Source: JAGLON01 sp041394985 (GTDB taxonomy: Bacteria; Zixibacteria; MSB-5A5; GN15; JAAZOE01). From it: a stretch of 64,000 nucleotides of DNA. Positions within the stretch are counted from its first letter, which is position 1, and the number at the start of each line of letters is the position of its first letter. The translations under genes were made by a program, and so were the position numbers. The notes under the pieces were generated by a model. The model was not told the origin of the DNA, did no database searches, and saw only the letters and a program-made list of their open reading frames with translations. Where the stretch lies: contig JAWLBI010000001.1 of the NCBI GenBank assembly GCA_041394985.1, positions 3,100,001 through 3,164,000 on the forward strand, written 5' to 3'. Shown piece by piece: positions 45,411 through 54,161 of this stretch.

Positions 45411-45449
45411 GAGAGTGGAAGAGCGAGGATGGTATAAAACTACAAAGAC

Positions 45450-47177
45450 TTAGCGCGAGGCCATCCCATGCGGGAAATTGGCGGAGGTGTTAGTCATAGC
45501 CTGGGGAACACCAATACCGACATCTTCTATCGAGCCATCAATGAGCGGTTTGAGCGTAAACGGATCGGCACTGTTATCCGGATACGGTTCGACGGTAATG
45601 ACTGCCGCATACCCAATGAGGTTCATTGGCGGATTAATATAATCCTGCCCGGGGAATGGCGGGACGGGATCCGGTCCCGCCGTGGGACCGCCGGCATCCA
45701 TGTCAAAGCCGCTCACATCCATAAACTTACCTGTTGTGACCGGTCCGCCGGGGCCGACGACCCAGCCTTCATATACCCAGCCAGCGGGCAGCATGGGTAA
45801 ATCGAGGGTTGGGCCGGGACCGGCCATCGGATCCAGCCACCAGATGCCGTTGGCATAATCGCTGTTATCACTACCGGTCGAGGGGGTATTGAGGATGAAT
45901 GTCCCTGCCGCCATCATAAAGTCATTCCCGAGGGCGGCCATATCGCCGATCGTTAATGTCGCGGATGTCTCAGAAAAATCTCCTGCCAGGTAATGCGTGT
46001 GAGCCGGGGCAGGATCGGGGTCCGGTACCGGTTCAATGGTCAGGACGAATTTCGAGGCACCGGCCAGATCAAAACTGGTCACATCGAACATCGTCTGACT
46101 TGGCATGCCGCCACCATCGACGGTGAATGTCCCGGTCGAGACAGGGTGTCCATTGACAATCACCCAGCCTTCATATGCGAAATCATTGCCAAGGTCATCC
46201 AGACCGTCAAAATTAAGCGTCAGCGTCCGCATCGGCATTTCAAGCATCATGCCGGTATTGTTATAGAACACATTCGCACCGTCAACATCTTCATATACTG
46301 CGACGAAGTAATCGACAATGTGGTGTTCGAAATGATTGTCGTGGGCTCCTGCACTGGCCTGGATACCAAGTTTGAAGCGAGACAATTTATTGAATGCGAC
46401 ATAATCATTGTGCGGACCTGCGGGGTCGCCAGTGCCGTCCGGGTTGTAACAAATCGCCAGAAGGCCGATATCTCCGCCCATTACCTTATTAAAGGCAATC
46501 TGATTTTTATAACTGCCGCCGCCACGGACGAAAATTCCCAGATTGATATTCTCGATCCGGTTATAAATGATCTGGTTATAGGTACTGTTGACGAGCATCA
46601 TGCCAATCTGGGGAGCGACACCATGGGCCGGATCGGCAAAAAGATCATTCCCCACGATATTGGTACTGCGAATACCATTGCGAGTGCCGCCTTCGACAAC
46701 CACACCGATTCCGAATCCTTTTATTTGTCCGCCCACGACAGCACAATGGCTGGCGTGTTCGAGGACAATGCCTCGGCCGGATTTATCACCGGGGCCGGAT
46801 ATCATATGTCCTTTCAGATAGAGGAGTACATAGTCCGAGCGAATCACGATTGCATCATCCGATGTCATAAAATCGTTTCTGACGAAATAAATGCCGGGTT
46901 CCGTAATCACGGTCGGCCCGGTGATTGAATGAATCCACGAATATGAAGTCGCCATGGCGTTCATATCGGCGCCTTTGGCATCGATATCATATTCTTCCGA
47001 TTCGATGGCTTCATCAACCATTGCCCGGAGGGTCGGATCGATGTCATCGTAATTCATACCGGTGTCGCCCTGATTGCCGGAATCCGGCATGTTCGAGGAC
47101 ATTCCATTGTCCTGATGCGAGCATCCCCACATAAGGGGCAGTGCCAGCACGACTGCAAAAAGTAGTAATTTGCGCAT
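45450..47177 (-). CDS. Lipoprotein with right-handed beta-helix and two YEGW (RskA-like) domains
   Basis: The 575-residue protein has a lipoprotein signal peptide with C19 in LPLMWGC. A right-handed parallel beta-helix follows (about 75-280; NosD/PbH1-type rungs such as SHCAVVGGQIKGFGIGVVVEGG and NQIIYNRIENINLGIFVRGG). After it come two repeats with YEGWVIVNGHPVSTGTF (about 330-400) and YEGWVVGPGGPVTTGKF (about 465-520). This pattern is seen in RskA-like extracellular domains of anti-sigma proteins and in secreted proteins. It is surface- or periplasm-anchored and may bind polysaccharide. AAAGGAG precedes the ATG. A 16-base motif 72 bases upstream links it to the neighbouring regulator. Confidence 0.8.
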   Translation of the reverse strand: MRKLLLFAVVLALPLMWGCSHQDNGMSSNMPDSGNQGDTGMNYDDIDPTLRAMVDEAIESEEYDIDAKGADMNAMATSYSWIHSITGPTVITEPGIYFVRNDFMTSDDAIVIRSDYVLLYLKGHMISGPGDKSGRGIVLEHASHCAVVGGQIKGFGIGVVVEGGTRNGIRSTNIVGNDLFADPAHGVAPQIGMMLVNSTYNQIIYNRIENINLGIFVRGGGSYKNQIAFNKVMGGDIGLLAICYNPDGTGDPAGPHNDYVAFNKLSRFKLGIQASAGAHDNHFEHHIVDYFVAVYEDVDGANVFYNNTGMMLEMPMRTLTLNFDGLDDLGNDFAYEGWVIVNGHPVSTGTFTVDGGGMPSQTMFDVTSFDLAGASKFVLTIEPVPDPDPAPAHTHYLAGDFSETSATLTIGDMAALGNDFMMAAGTFILNTPSTGSDNSDYANGIWWLDPMAGPGPTLDLPMLPAGWVYEGWVVGPGGPVTTGKFMDVSGFDMDAGGPTAGPDPVPPFPGQDYINPPMNLIGYAAVITVEPYPDNSADPFTLKPLIDGSIEDVGIGVPQAMTNTSANFPHGMASR

Positions 47178-47248
47178 GTGCGATAGTCTCCTTTCGAGAT
47201 TTTACAGAAGGTTGTCTTATTGCCACACCTGGTACAACCGCGGAATAA

Positions 47249-47264
47249 TCACGAAAGTATCACG
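47249..47264 (-). promoter_or_regulatory. Direct-repeat operator upstream of the lipoprotein gene
   Basis: TCACGAAAGTATCACG: two TCACG units 11 bases apart, the spacing of OmpR/PhoB-type binding sites. The identical 16 bases occur at 49675-49690, before the regulator gene. Confidence 0.65.
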
Positions 47265-47394
47265 ACTTCATAAACAAAGCATCAAATGATATAATTTAGT
47301 GATGATTGGGAAACTAACAGATATAGATTCTGAAAGAAACACATAGAATACGAATATATGGCTCATAACTTATTGCGTATTAAATAGGAGAGAA

Positions 47395-48873
47395 TTACGA
47401 TTGAGCTTCGACGCAGCACAGATCGAAGTAAAACGATGTGCCGTGATTCGGTTGTGATTCAACCTTGATGTCGCCATTGTGCAAACTGACGATACGTTTG
47501 GCGATTGCCAGTCCGAGACCGACACCGCCCGATGTTTCGTCGCCGGTCCTTTCACCTCTATAGAATCGATCGAACACATAGGGCAAATGCTCGGCCGGAA
47601 TGCCGGTACCGGTATCAGATACGGTGACTCGTACATGCGAATTGAAGCGAGTCGGTTCGACGCGAATTTCGCCGTTTTCCGGCGTATAACGAATGGCATT
47701 ATCGATAAGATTCGACAGCACGCGCTCGATCATGCCGATATCGGCTCGTACCATCGGAAGGGATTTATCGAGATTTGCCGTGAATCGAATTTTCTTTTTC
47801 TCAGCGCTGGGAGTGAATTTCATCACGACATCCTGAACCAGTTCGGAAATCGCCATCGGCTCGAGTTGCGGTTCGATTTGCCTGGCATCCAGCTTTGACA
47901 ACTCGAACAGCTGAGAAACCAGCTTATTAAGATTGTTAATATTGTTCAGGCTCGTTTCGAGGTACTTCTTTTTCTGATCATTCGTCAGGGCGTCGTATTT
48001 TATGAGAATCGTTTCCAGATAGGCATTGATCGATGCCAGCGGACTCCGAAGATCATGCGACACATTGGCAATCAGTTCCCTGCGGAGGACATCCGTCCGC
48101 TTGAGTTCCTCGATATTGGCAACGATAGTATCAGCCATGCGATTGAAGGTACTGCCCAGATGGCCGAATTCATCCGATGATTTCACGGGCAATCGCTGCG
48201 AAAAATCACCGGCCTCGAACTGCTGGACAATACCGGTCATTTCCCGCAATCGTCGCGTCATAAAAAAGAATAACACCAGCCCGATAATGCCGGTACAAAT
48301 GATGACGACCAGCAATCCCTTGGCCGCCGTCGAAATTAAAAATCCCTGCCTCAGAGCGGCCGAGGCTTCATCATATTGCTCACTGCCGAGAATGACATAG
48401 ATATATCCATCGGTAGTATCATTTATATGAATGGGTGAGGCGGTGAAAGCTTTTCGTACTCCTTTATGCCGAGGATCGTCTCCGCTCTCGGTCTTTATTC
48501 CCTGATGTATGATGTAATCTTTAATCGGCGCAAGGTCAACGCGTTCCTGCACGACCTTCTTTTCAGCCTCGGCGAAAAACGCCAGGATATTTCCTTCTTT
48601 ATCGAGAAGATAGATTTCTATGTGCGGATTCATGACCATAAGGTCGTGCATCAGGTGTTTGATGCCATCAGTATTCATCGTGTCGCCGAGTAGCGGTTCG
48701 AATTCAACGCCGATATCGCGGGCCAGCGTCCGGTTCATTCGTTGGTCTGCCTCTTTGACGAACTCCATTGAGGATTTAAACGAGATATAGGCCTGTACCG
48801 CTCCCATCGCAAGAAGTAAAACCAAGAATGACAATGACAGCTTTCCATAGAAGGTCTTGAAGAAAGAGATCAT
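47395..48873 (-). CDS. Membrane sensor histidine kinase with HAMP domain
   Basis: The 492-residue kinase has two membrane helices (about 10-30 and 165-190) enclosing a periplasmic sensor domain of about 130 residues (dCache/sensor-like, ending in DGYIYVILGSEQYDEA). HAMP (about 190-245), HisKA with the phospho-histidine in ANVSHDLRSPLASINAYLE, and a HATPase domain with LSNLIDNAIRYTPENG, VSDTGTGIP and GGVGLGLAIAKRIV follow. It overlaps its regulator gene by four bases. Signal unknown; the periplasmic sensor suggests an envelope or small-molecule cue. Confidence 0.93.
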   Translation of the reverse strand: MISFFKTFYGKLSLSFLVLLLAMGAVQAYISFKSSMEFVKEADQRMNRTLARDIGVEFEPLLGDTMNTDGIKHLMHDLMVMNPHIEIYLLDKEGNILAFFAEAEKKVVQERVDLAPIKDYIIHQGIKTESGDDPRHKGVRKAFTASPIHINDTTDGYIYVILGSEQYDEASAALRQGFLISTAAKGLLVVIICTGIIGLVLFFFMTRRLREMTGIVQQFEAGDFSQRLPVKSSDEFGHLGSTFNRMADTIVANIEELKRTDVLRRELIANVSHDLRSPLASINAYLETILIKYDALTNDQKKKYLETSLNNINNLNKLVSQLFELSKLDARQIEPQLEPMAISELVQDVVMKFTPSAEKKKIRFTANLDKSLPMVRADIGMIERVLSNLIDNAIRYTPENGEIRVEPTRFNSHVRVTVSDTGTGIPAEHLPYVFDRFYRGERTGDETSGGVGLGLAIAKRIVSLHNGDIKVESQPNHGTSFYFDLCCVEAQS

Positions 48874-49592
48874 CCGATTTCTTCCTTTTCGGCAAACCGA
48901 TAGCCGTGTCCCCAGACAGTTTTAATAAAGTGCGGATCGGAGGGATCTTTTTCGATTTTCGAGCGTAATCTGTTAATATGCGAATTGACCGTGTGTTCAT
49001 AACCTGAGAATTGATATCCCCATACGAGACTCAATAAATCATCCCGGCTATAGGCACGACCCGGATTTCTGGCGAATAAAGAAAGTAATTCGTATTCCTT
49101 GACGGTCAGGTCGATAACCGCAGAGTCCAATAGTACTTTCCGCTTTTGCAGGTTTATGATCAGATCGCCGAATTCCAATACTGTCGCATTCTCGGCGGTG
49201 ATATCTTTAGTTGCAACGGCCTGTACTCGCCGAAAGATGGCTTTGCTGCGGGCAATCAATTCCCTGATGCTGAATGGCTTGGTGAGATAGTCATCGGCGC
49301 CCAGTTCGAGACCGAGAATCCGGTCGACTTCCTCGGAGCGAGATGTCAGCATGAGAACAGGGACATAATCCTGAGAATTCCGAATCTCTTTGCAAATCTC
49401 GAGACCGTCTTTACCGGGAAGCATGATATCGAGAATGATTAAATCGTATTCTCCGGCCTGGGCCAAATTCAGACCGTCATTTCCATCGGCAGCCCGGTCC
49501 AGATTCCACCCCTGGTCCCGCATATGAATCTGAACCAGTTCCGCTATTTCGTTATCGTCTTCAATTAAGAGGATATTTCTCTGCTTTTCCAT
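48870..49592 (-). CDS. OmpR/PhoB-family response regulator
   Basis: A 240-residue regulator with a receiver domain (EDD near the N-terminus; phospho-site in YDLIILDIMLPGKDG; K in YLTKPFSI) and an OmpR-type winged helix (about 135-232; LTVKEYELLSLFARNPGRAY). It is transcribed before and with its kinase. A direct repeat 83 bases upstream of the start is shared with the lipoprotein gene, so it likely regulates both. Confidence 0.94.
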   Translation of the reverse strand: MEKQRNILLIEDDNEIAELVQIHMRDQGWNLDRAADGNDGLNLAQAGEYDLIILDIMLPGKDGLEICKEIRNSQDYVPVLMLTSRSEEVDRILGLELGADDYLTKPFSIRELIARSKAIFRRVQAVATKDITAENATVLEFGDLIINLQKRKVLLDSAVIDLTVKEYELLSLFARNPGRAYSRDDLLSLVWGYQFSGYEHTVNSHINRLRSKIEKDPSDPHFIKTVWGHGYRFAEKEEIG

Positions 49593-49674
49593 GATACCTT
49601 TGTAACACCTTCGACGGATAAAAAGTTCTGCACTGCCGCCAAAAAGTAATTTATACCTATAAACTGCAAACTCT

Positions 49675-49690
49675 TCACGAAAGTATCACG
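49675..49690 (-). promoter_or_regulatory. Direct-repeat operator upstream of the OmpR-type regulator
   Basis: The sequence TCACGAAAGTATCACG is identical to that at 47249-47264. It lies 83 bases upstream of the regulator start codon and suggests autoregulation. Confidence 0.65.
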
Positions 49691-49743
49691 GAGGAGTAAC
49701 AATTCGGTACTGTCTTGAATAAATCGAGAAAATATACCGTATC

Positions 49744-49768
49744 AAAACGCCCCAGGAGGGGCGTTTTT
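49744..49768 (-). terminator. Rho-independent terminator ending the redox-regulator operon
   Basis: AAAACGCCCC and GGGGCGTTTT form a 10-bp perfect stem around AGGA, with T-runs on both strands. It follows the stop codon of the receiver gene at 49850 by about 80 bases. Confidence 0.85.
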
Positions 49769-49849
49769 GTCATGACCCTGGCGCGTTTTATAATCGCCCG
49801 AATACTAGAAATGAAACGAATTAAAAATACAGCGCAGACGGATAAGGAG

Positions 49850-50371
49850 TTATTTACTGCGCTTTTTAATTAATTGACGAATCGTTTCCAGCGTTTTGGC
49901 GTCGGCTTCGTCGATGAGGTTTTTCAATTCGTTTTGCAATTCAACCTCTCGCGCGGCCTCTGCCTCGGATCCATTGATTTCCACGCCAAGCAGCTTTTTG
50001 ATAGCCGCAATGTAATTGTGCGGCTTGACTGGTTTTTCCAAATAGATGCCCGGGCCGGAAATGGTCAGTTCCTTGAGGTCGGCCTTGCCCAGTTCATCCC
50101 GCGCATGGCCGGTAACGATCAGAACCGGAATTTTCGACCACTCCGCGTGTTTACTCAATTCGCGATATAGTTTCGCGCCTGATTTCCCGGGCATAACGAG
50201 GTCGAGTGATATGGCATCGGGCGGCTGTTTTTTGATAATGTCCAGCGCCTCATTGCCATCCTGAGCAGTTACGACGGTCAGTCCGGCGTCTTCGAGCATC
50301 ATTGTCAGGTATTGCCGTACATCGTGCTCATCGTCTACCACTAATACTGTTTTGCCTTTCAAATCGGTCAT
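49850..50371 (-). CDS. Receiver-domain protein with short helical tail
   Basis: The 173-residue protein has a receiver domain (about 1-130; VDDEHDVRQYL, phospho-aspartate in SLDLVMPGKSG, K in YLEKPVKP) and a helical tail of about 40 residues without a DNA-binding motif. It is the last gene of the operon that starts at 57892. It resembles the receiver at 51858; the two flank a PAS kinase, suggesting a small phosphorelay attached to the redox complex. Confidence 0.88.
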   Translation of the reverse strand: MTDLKGKTVLVVDDEHDVRQYLTMMLEDAGLTVVTAQDGNEALDIIKKQPPDAISLDLVMPGKSGAKLYRELSKHAEWSKIPVLIVTGHARDELGKADLKELTISGPGIYLEKPVKPHNYIAAIKKLLGVEINGSEAEAAREVELQNELKNLIDEADAKTLETIRQLIKKRSK

Positions 50372-50395
50372 ACTATCTCCAACGCTTTAACTCGT

Positions 50396-51865
50396 TTATT
50401 CAACCAGACTATCGTGTGTAAACAAAGATTTGAGATTCTTTCTCGGGAATGACATCTTAAAACATGAACCTTTGATTTGTGAAGAGTCTACGGTAATTTT
50501 ACCGCCGTGCTCCTTGACGATTTTTCTTGTCGTCAATAGCCCCAGCCCTGTTCCCTGGCCGCCCTTGGTCGTGAAAAAAGTCGTGAATAGTTTTTTCTTG
50601 ATGTCATAGTCCATGCCCATACCGTTGTCGGACACGGTAAATGTTAGTACACCCTGCTTATCGTCGACTCCCACGACAACCTCACATCCTTTTCGCTTGC
50701 TCATCTGGCAGGCATCGATCGCATTCGAAACCAGATTCGTCAGGCAAGTGTGAATCCCTTTTCTATCAAGAGGTGCCCGCTTGACGGTCTTTTTCGTTTT
50801 GGCAATCAGTCGAACGCCGGATGTCTCGGCAATTGTCCCGTATAAATCAATGATTTCGTGCACAAGCTCATTCGGGTCGACCATATCAAGCTCTGGGAGT
50901 CTTCCCTTGGCAAAGCTGAGGAAGTCTCGAACCAAAGATGTTGTTTTCGTGAGGTTGCGCTCGAGCATCTCCCAGCCTTCGGTAATCATTTCTTTTTTAT
51001 TCGCCTTGAGTCCCCGCCCGACGATGTACATACCCCCTTCCAGTCCCATGAGGAGGTTTTTAATACTATGCGCCAAGCCGGCGACGGTCTGGCCGACTGC
51101 GGCGAGACGTTCGGCCTCGATGACTTCGCGTTCTAACCGCTTCGTTTCAGTGATATCGACTGATATTTCAATAACATGCGGAACGTTGTCGATATCTCGA
51201 CTCAAGGGCGAAGTTGTCAGCATATAATGAGCCTTCTCGCCGCTCTTCTTGACGCCGACCTGATTGGAGTGATGCACCTGACCGTCCTTGAATGTTTTGG
51301 CCGCGGGACAATTGGGGCATCGGTTCTTTCGCTTTTTGTAGACTTCATAGCATTGCTTGCCGTGAACGTCGCCGAATTTCTCGCGGAAATTCTCATTCGC
51401 CCGTACGATCTTATAATTGCGGTCAATAATCGTCACATAGCACGGAACTCGCTCGAAGAGCAGCTGATATTGCATTTGCAGGTTCTTTGTTTCGACAATA
51501 TCGCGAGACATCTCGACAATGTAATCGACCTTGCCGCGGACAGATTTGCGCAAAGGCGCTATGTGCACCACATAGTGCGATTCGTTGCCGTGCTGATCGA
51601 TACCGGTATCATCTCGGACTCGGACCCTTCCATCCTGGAAGGTCAGGATCGCATTGCATCCGACACATGGACTATCGAGCTTCTTGTATACCTCGTAGCA
51701 CTTTTTATTCTTCCACTTGCCGAAATACGAATCGAAATTCTTATTGGCCTCGACGATATTAAATTCGCGGTCAATCACGGCAATATTGAACGGGACCTGT
51801 TCGAAAAGTCCCTTGTACAGCCATTCGCCGAGTTTCCCCTTTTTCTTGTCTTCGGCATTACTCAT
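50396..51865 (-). CDS. Soluble sensor kinase with two cysteine-rich PAS domains
   Basis: A 489-residue kinase without membrane segments. Two PAS domains (about 15-130 and 135-250) each carry a tri-cysteine motif: KCYEVYKKLDSPCVGC and QCYEVYKKRKNRCPNC. HisKA has the phospho-histidine in GLAHSIKNLLMGLEGG. The HATPase has CLTNLVSNAIDACQ, VSDNGMGMD and GQGTGLGLLTTRKI. The cysteines could bind a metal or FeS centre, or react to redox state. The gene is co-transcribed with the Hmc-like complex, which makes redox sensing the leading inference. It overlaps the upstream receiver gene by eight bases. Confidence 0.9.
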   Translation of the reverse strand: MSNAEDKKKGKLGEWLYKGLFEQVPFNIAVIDREFNIVEANKNFDSYFGKWKNKKCYEVYKKLDSPCVGCNAILTFQDGRVRVRDDTGIDQHGNESHYVVHIAPLRKSVRGKVDYIVEMSRDIVETKNLQMQYQLLFERVPCYVTIIDRNYKIVRANENFREKFGDVHGKQCYEVYKKRKNRCPNCPAAKTFKDGQVHHSNQVGVKKSGEKAHYMLTTSPLSRDIDNVPHVIEISVDITETKRLEREVIEAERLAAVGQTVAGLAHSIKNLLMGLEGGMYIVGRGLKANKKEMITEGWEMLERNLTKTTSLVRDFLSFAKGRLPELDMVDPNELVHEIIDLYGTIAETSGVRLIAKTKKTVKRAPLDRKGIHTCLTNLVSNAIDACQMSKRKGCEVVVGVDDKQGVLTFTVSDNGMGMDYDIKKKLFTTFFTTKGGQGTGLGLLTTRKIVKEHGGKITVDSSQIKGSCFKMSFPRKNLKSLFTHDSLVE

Positions 51866-52295
51866 GATGTTTTGCCTTGGTAATGGCCTCGTTCGATGGT
51901 CGGACGGACCCTATTTCCTTGTCAACCATCCTGATAAACGATAGCACGTCTATCGGCTTTTCAATGTATCTCCGAGGTCGTGGTATGTCCCGATTGGGAA
52001 CAAGGTTGCGAAAGTCGAATTCTTCCTCCTTGACCATTCCGCTGATAAAAAAAACGGGGATGTCGCACAAAGATTTATTCCCACACAATTTCAAATACAG
52101 TGATATCCCCGATTCACCAGGCATCATGATATCGAGACATATCAGATCCGGTCGTTGTTCTATTATGACTTCGAGCCCCGATTCAGCGCTGCGGGCAACC
52201 AGGCACTCGAACCCGTGATCTTCGAGTACCGCCCGCAAATAGGCAACGACGTCAATCTCATCATCTATAATCAGTACCTTTTTGCTCATTGTCAT
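51858..52295 (-). CDS. Single-domain response regulator
   Basis: The 145-residue receiver domain has IDDEIDVVAYL, phospho-aspartate in DLICLDIMMPGESG and K in YIEKPIDV. It has no output domain. GAGGA precedes the ATG, ten bases after the NrfD-cytochrome gene. It is placed between the redox complex and the PAS kinase in one operon. Confidence 0.9.
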   Translation of the reverse strand: MTMSKKVLIIDDEIDVVAYLRAVLEDHGFECLVARSAESGLEVIIEQRPDLICLDIMMPGESGISLYLKLCGNKSLCDIPVFFISGMVKEEEFDFRNLVPNRDIPRPRRYIEKPIDVLSFIRMVDKEIGSVRPSNEAITKAKHHE

Positions 52296-52304
52296 ACTTA
52301 ATCC

Positions 52305-54161
52305 TCAGTTGTCTGTACGAACATATGGCAACACAACATGATTGTAGCTTGTATCGCGATACGCATTCATAACTTCATTATCAAGTTCACTCGGTCGCGG
52401 CGAATTATGGCAAGATGTACACAGGGCCAATTGTGCCTTGGTGCTGTCTTTGGCCGCCGTATCTTTGTGGCAGGGGACGCATGTGCCATGCAGTGCATCC
52501 GTGTATGATTCGGCAATGTATTGCTTTACAACAATAGTTGCGCCTTCAGGATACAAATCCTTGTGACATTTGTCGCACTTGGCCACAGTTTCTTTCAGGC
52601 GTGGTTCATCGGCGGGATGACATTCGGTACAGGCAATATTGCCCCCATCCGGAGCCGCATGCCAATCGTGGCGAAATGCATCGAATGTCGAGTACATTTT
52701 GCGGTGGCAATCCGCGCAGTCGCTGTTTTTATCCAACGGCATGTTCATGTGGTGGCAGATCGAACAGGAATCGGCCTCCATAACGCGATGCATGTGTTCC
52801 TTATGCGGAAACGATACGCCGTAGGAATCATGATTGCCGTCGATGTACAGTACGTCGGTTCCGCGGGCCGGACTGGCGATAACATCTTCCACGTTTTCGC
52901 TTTTTATTCTATCACCCGATATTAGGGCAAAGCCGAGAGACAAAGCGATGATGAATATCAGCGAATACACGGTACGACTGGCCAAACGCGGCGAACCGAG
53001 CCACACCTCGGTCGCGTGATCGAATTCCGGCTTTGCTTCCGGATTCTGCCGAGGATCTTCCCATTTAGTCTCCCAGAGTTTGAATCGATCGATGCAGAAC
53101 AGGAATACTAAAATCGCGGCGGACAAGATACCGAAGCTGATGAATATCTCATATATCGTCGGGATATACAGTCTCCCTGTTTGCGCCAGCATGATACCCG
53201 CAATATCAGCTCGATTGAGCACAATTCCCAGCACGCTGGAAATGGTTGCCGCCCATAACCCTGCTGTCGAATAGCGCAGCTTTTTGACGGCCAAAAAGAC
53301 GATTGGGATGATGCAGATAAGCATCATTTCCAGCCAGAAGATATTCGATTGCCAGGAGCCATTGAATGATTGCGGCAGTTTACCGGTAGCAATAATATCA
53401 ATCATACGGATAAGTCCATAGACACATAATATGCCCATGGAAATTAATCCGATCCCTGCGAGCTTTTTCCGTTCGAGTTCTTTCCTGTACAAAGCCGACA
53501 CAGCCAACACGGCCAGAATAACCATCAATGGTCCGACGGCAACAGCCGAAATGAAGAACAAAATCGGCAACAGCGATGTATACCAGAGCGGATGCAGTTT
53601 TTCCGGCGTAATGAGAAACAACGTACCGAGTGACGACTGATGCAGCGTCGAAATCATAATGCCGAGGATGACCAGATAGATTTTATATTTGGTCAAGAAC
53701 ATCCTCAGGCGCGCAAACCAGCCAATTTCCTCGAGCGGTACAGGCACGAATTCCAGAAACAGTACTGTTAAATACAACATGACGCACCAGGAGACCTCGA
53801 ATAGCGCCGAGTGGTGCTGCCAGTAAATGATTGGATGCCAGACCATCCAGGGCAAACCCAATTCGACAACCAGAGCAGTTGCCGCCGAGATGTAGCCCAG
53901 AAATGCCAACAAGACTGCGAATTTGGAGTATCGAGCGAATTCCTGGCGTCTTAAAACATATATAATGGCGGTCATGACAAAACCGCCGCCGGCCAATGCG
54001 ATGCCCGGAATAACATTAATACCTTTCCAGATACCCCACGGTACGGCATCACTTTGATTGGTCACCGAACCGAGACCGAACAGCATTCGAGTTATACCGG
54101 AGGCCATAGCCAGACCAACTATCGTCCAGAGAATCGATTTGAATGTCGTTAATCGTTTCAT
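52305..54161 (-). CDS. NrfD-type quinone subunit fused to a hexaheme cytochrome c domain
   Basis: The 618-residue protein combines an NrfD/HybB-type membrane part (about 1-360, roughly ten helices; DAVPWGIWKGINVIPGIALA, LHQSSLGTLFLI), one more membrane helix (about 398-418), and a C-terminal domain with six CXXCH motifs (about 465-582: CSICH, CADCH, CTECH, CDKCH, CVPCH, CTSCH). The hemes must lie in the periplasm, where heme is attached. In Hmc and Dsr complexes these parts are separate proteins (HmcC with HmcA, or DsrP with DsrJ), so one chain here would carry electrons straight from quinone site to heme chain. It overlaps the FeS gene by four bases (ATGA). Confidence 0.9.
   Translation of the reverse strand: MKRLTTFKSILWTIVGLAMASGITRMLFGLGSVTNQSDAVPWGIWKGINVIPGIALAGGGFVMTAIIYVLRRQEFARYSKFAVLLAFLGYISAATALVVELGLPWMVWHPIIYWQHHSALFEVSWCVMLYLTVLFLEFVPVPLEEIGWFARLRMFLTKYKIYLVILGIMISTLHQSSLGTLFLITPEKLHPLWYTSLLPILFFISAVAVGPLMVILAVLAVSALYRKELERKKLAGIGLISMGILCVYGLIRMIDIIATGKLPQSFNGSWQSNIFWLEMMLICIIPIVFLAVKKLRYSTAGLWAATISSVLGIVLNRADIAGIMLAQTGRLYIPTIYEIFISFGILSAAILVFLFCIDRFKLWETKWEDPRQNPEAKPEFDHATEVWLGSPRLASRTVYSLIFIIALSLGFALISGDRIKSENVEDVIASPARGTDVLYIDGNHDSYGVSFPHKEHMHRVMEADSCSICHHMNMPLDKNSDCADCHRKMYSTFDAFRHDWHAAPDGGNIACTECHPADEPRLKETVAKCDKCHKDLYPEGATIVVKQYIAESYTDALHGTCVPCHKDTAAKDSTKAQLALCTSCHNSPRPSELDNEVMNAYRDTSYNHVVLPYVRTDN

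Noticed and set aside
45993..46928. Plus-strand open frame of 311 codons
   Set aside because: Antisense to the beta-helix lipoprotein. The minus-strand protein has a lipobox and clear repeats, and the plus frame has none.
51176..51883. Plus-strand open frame of 235 codons
   Set aside because: Opposite the PAS kinase, whose motifs are intact. Hydrophobic look comes from reverse-complement codon bias.
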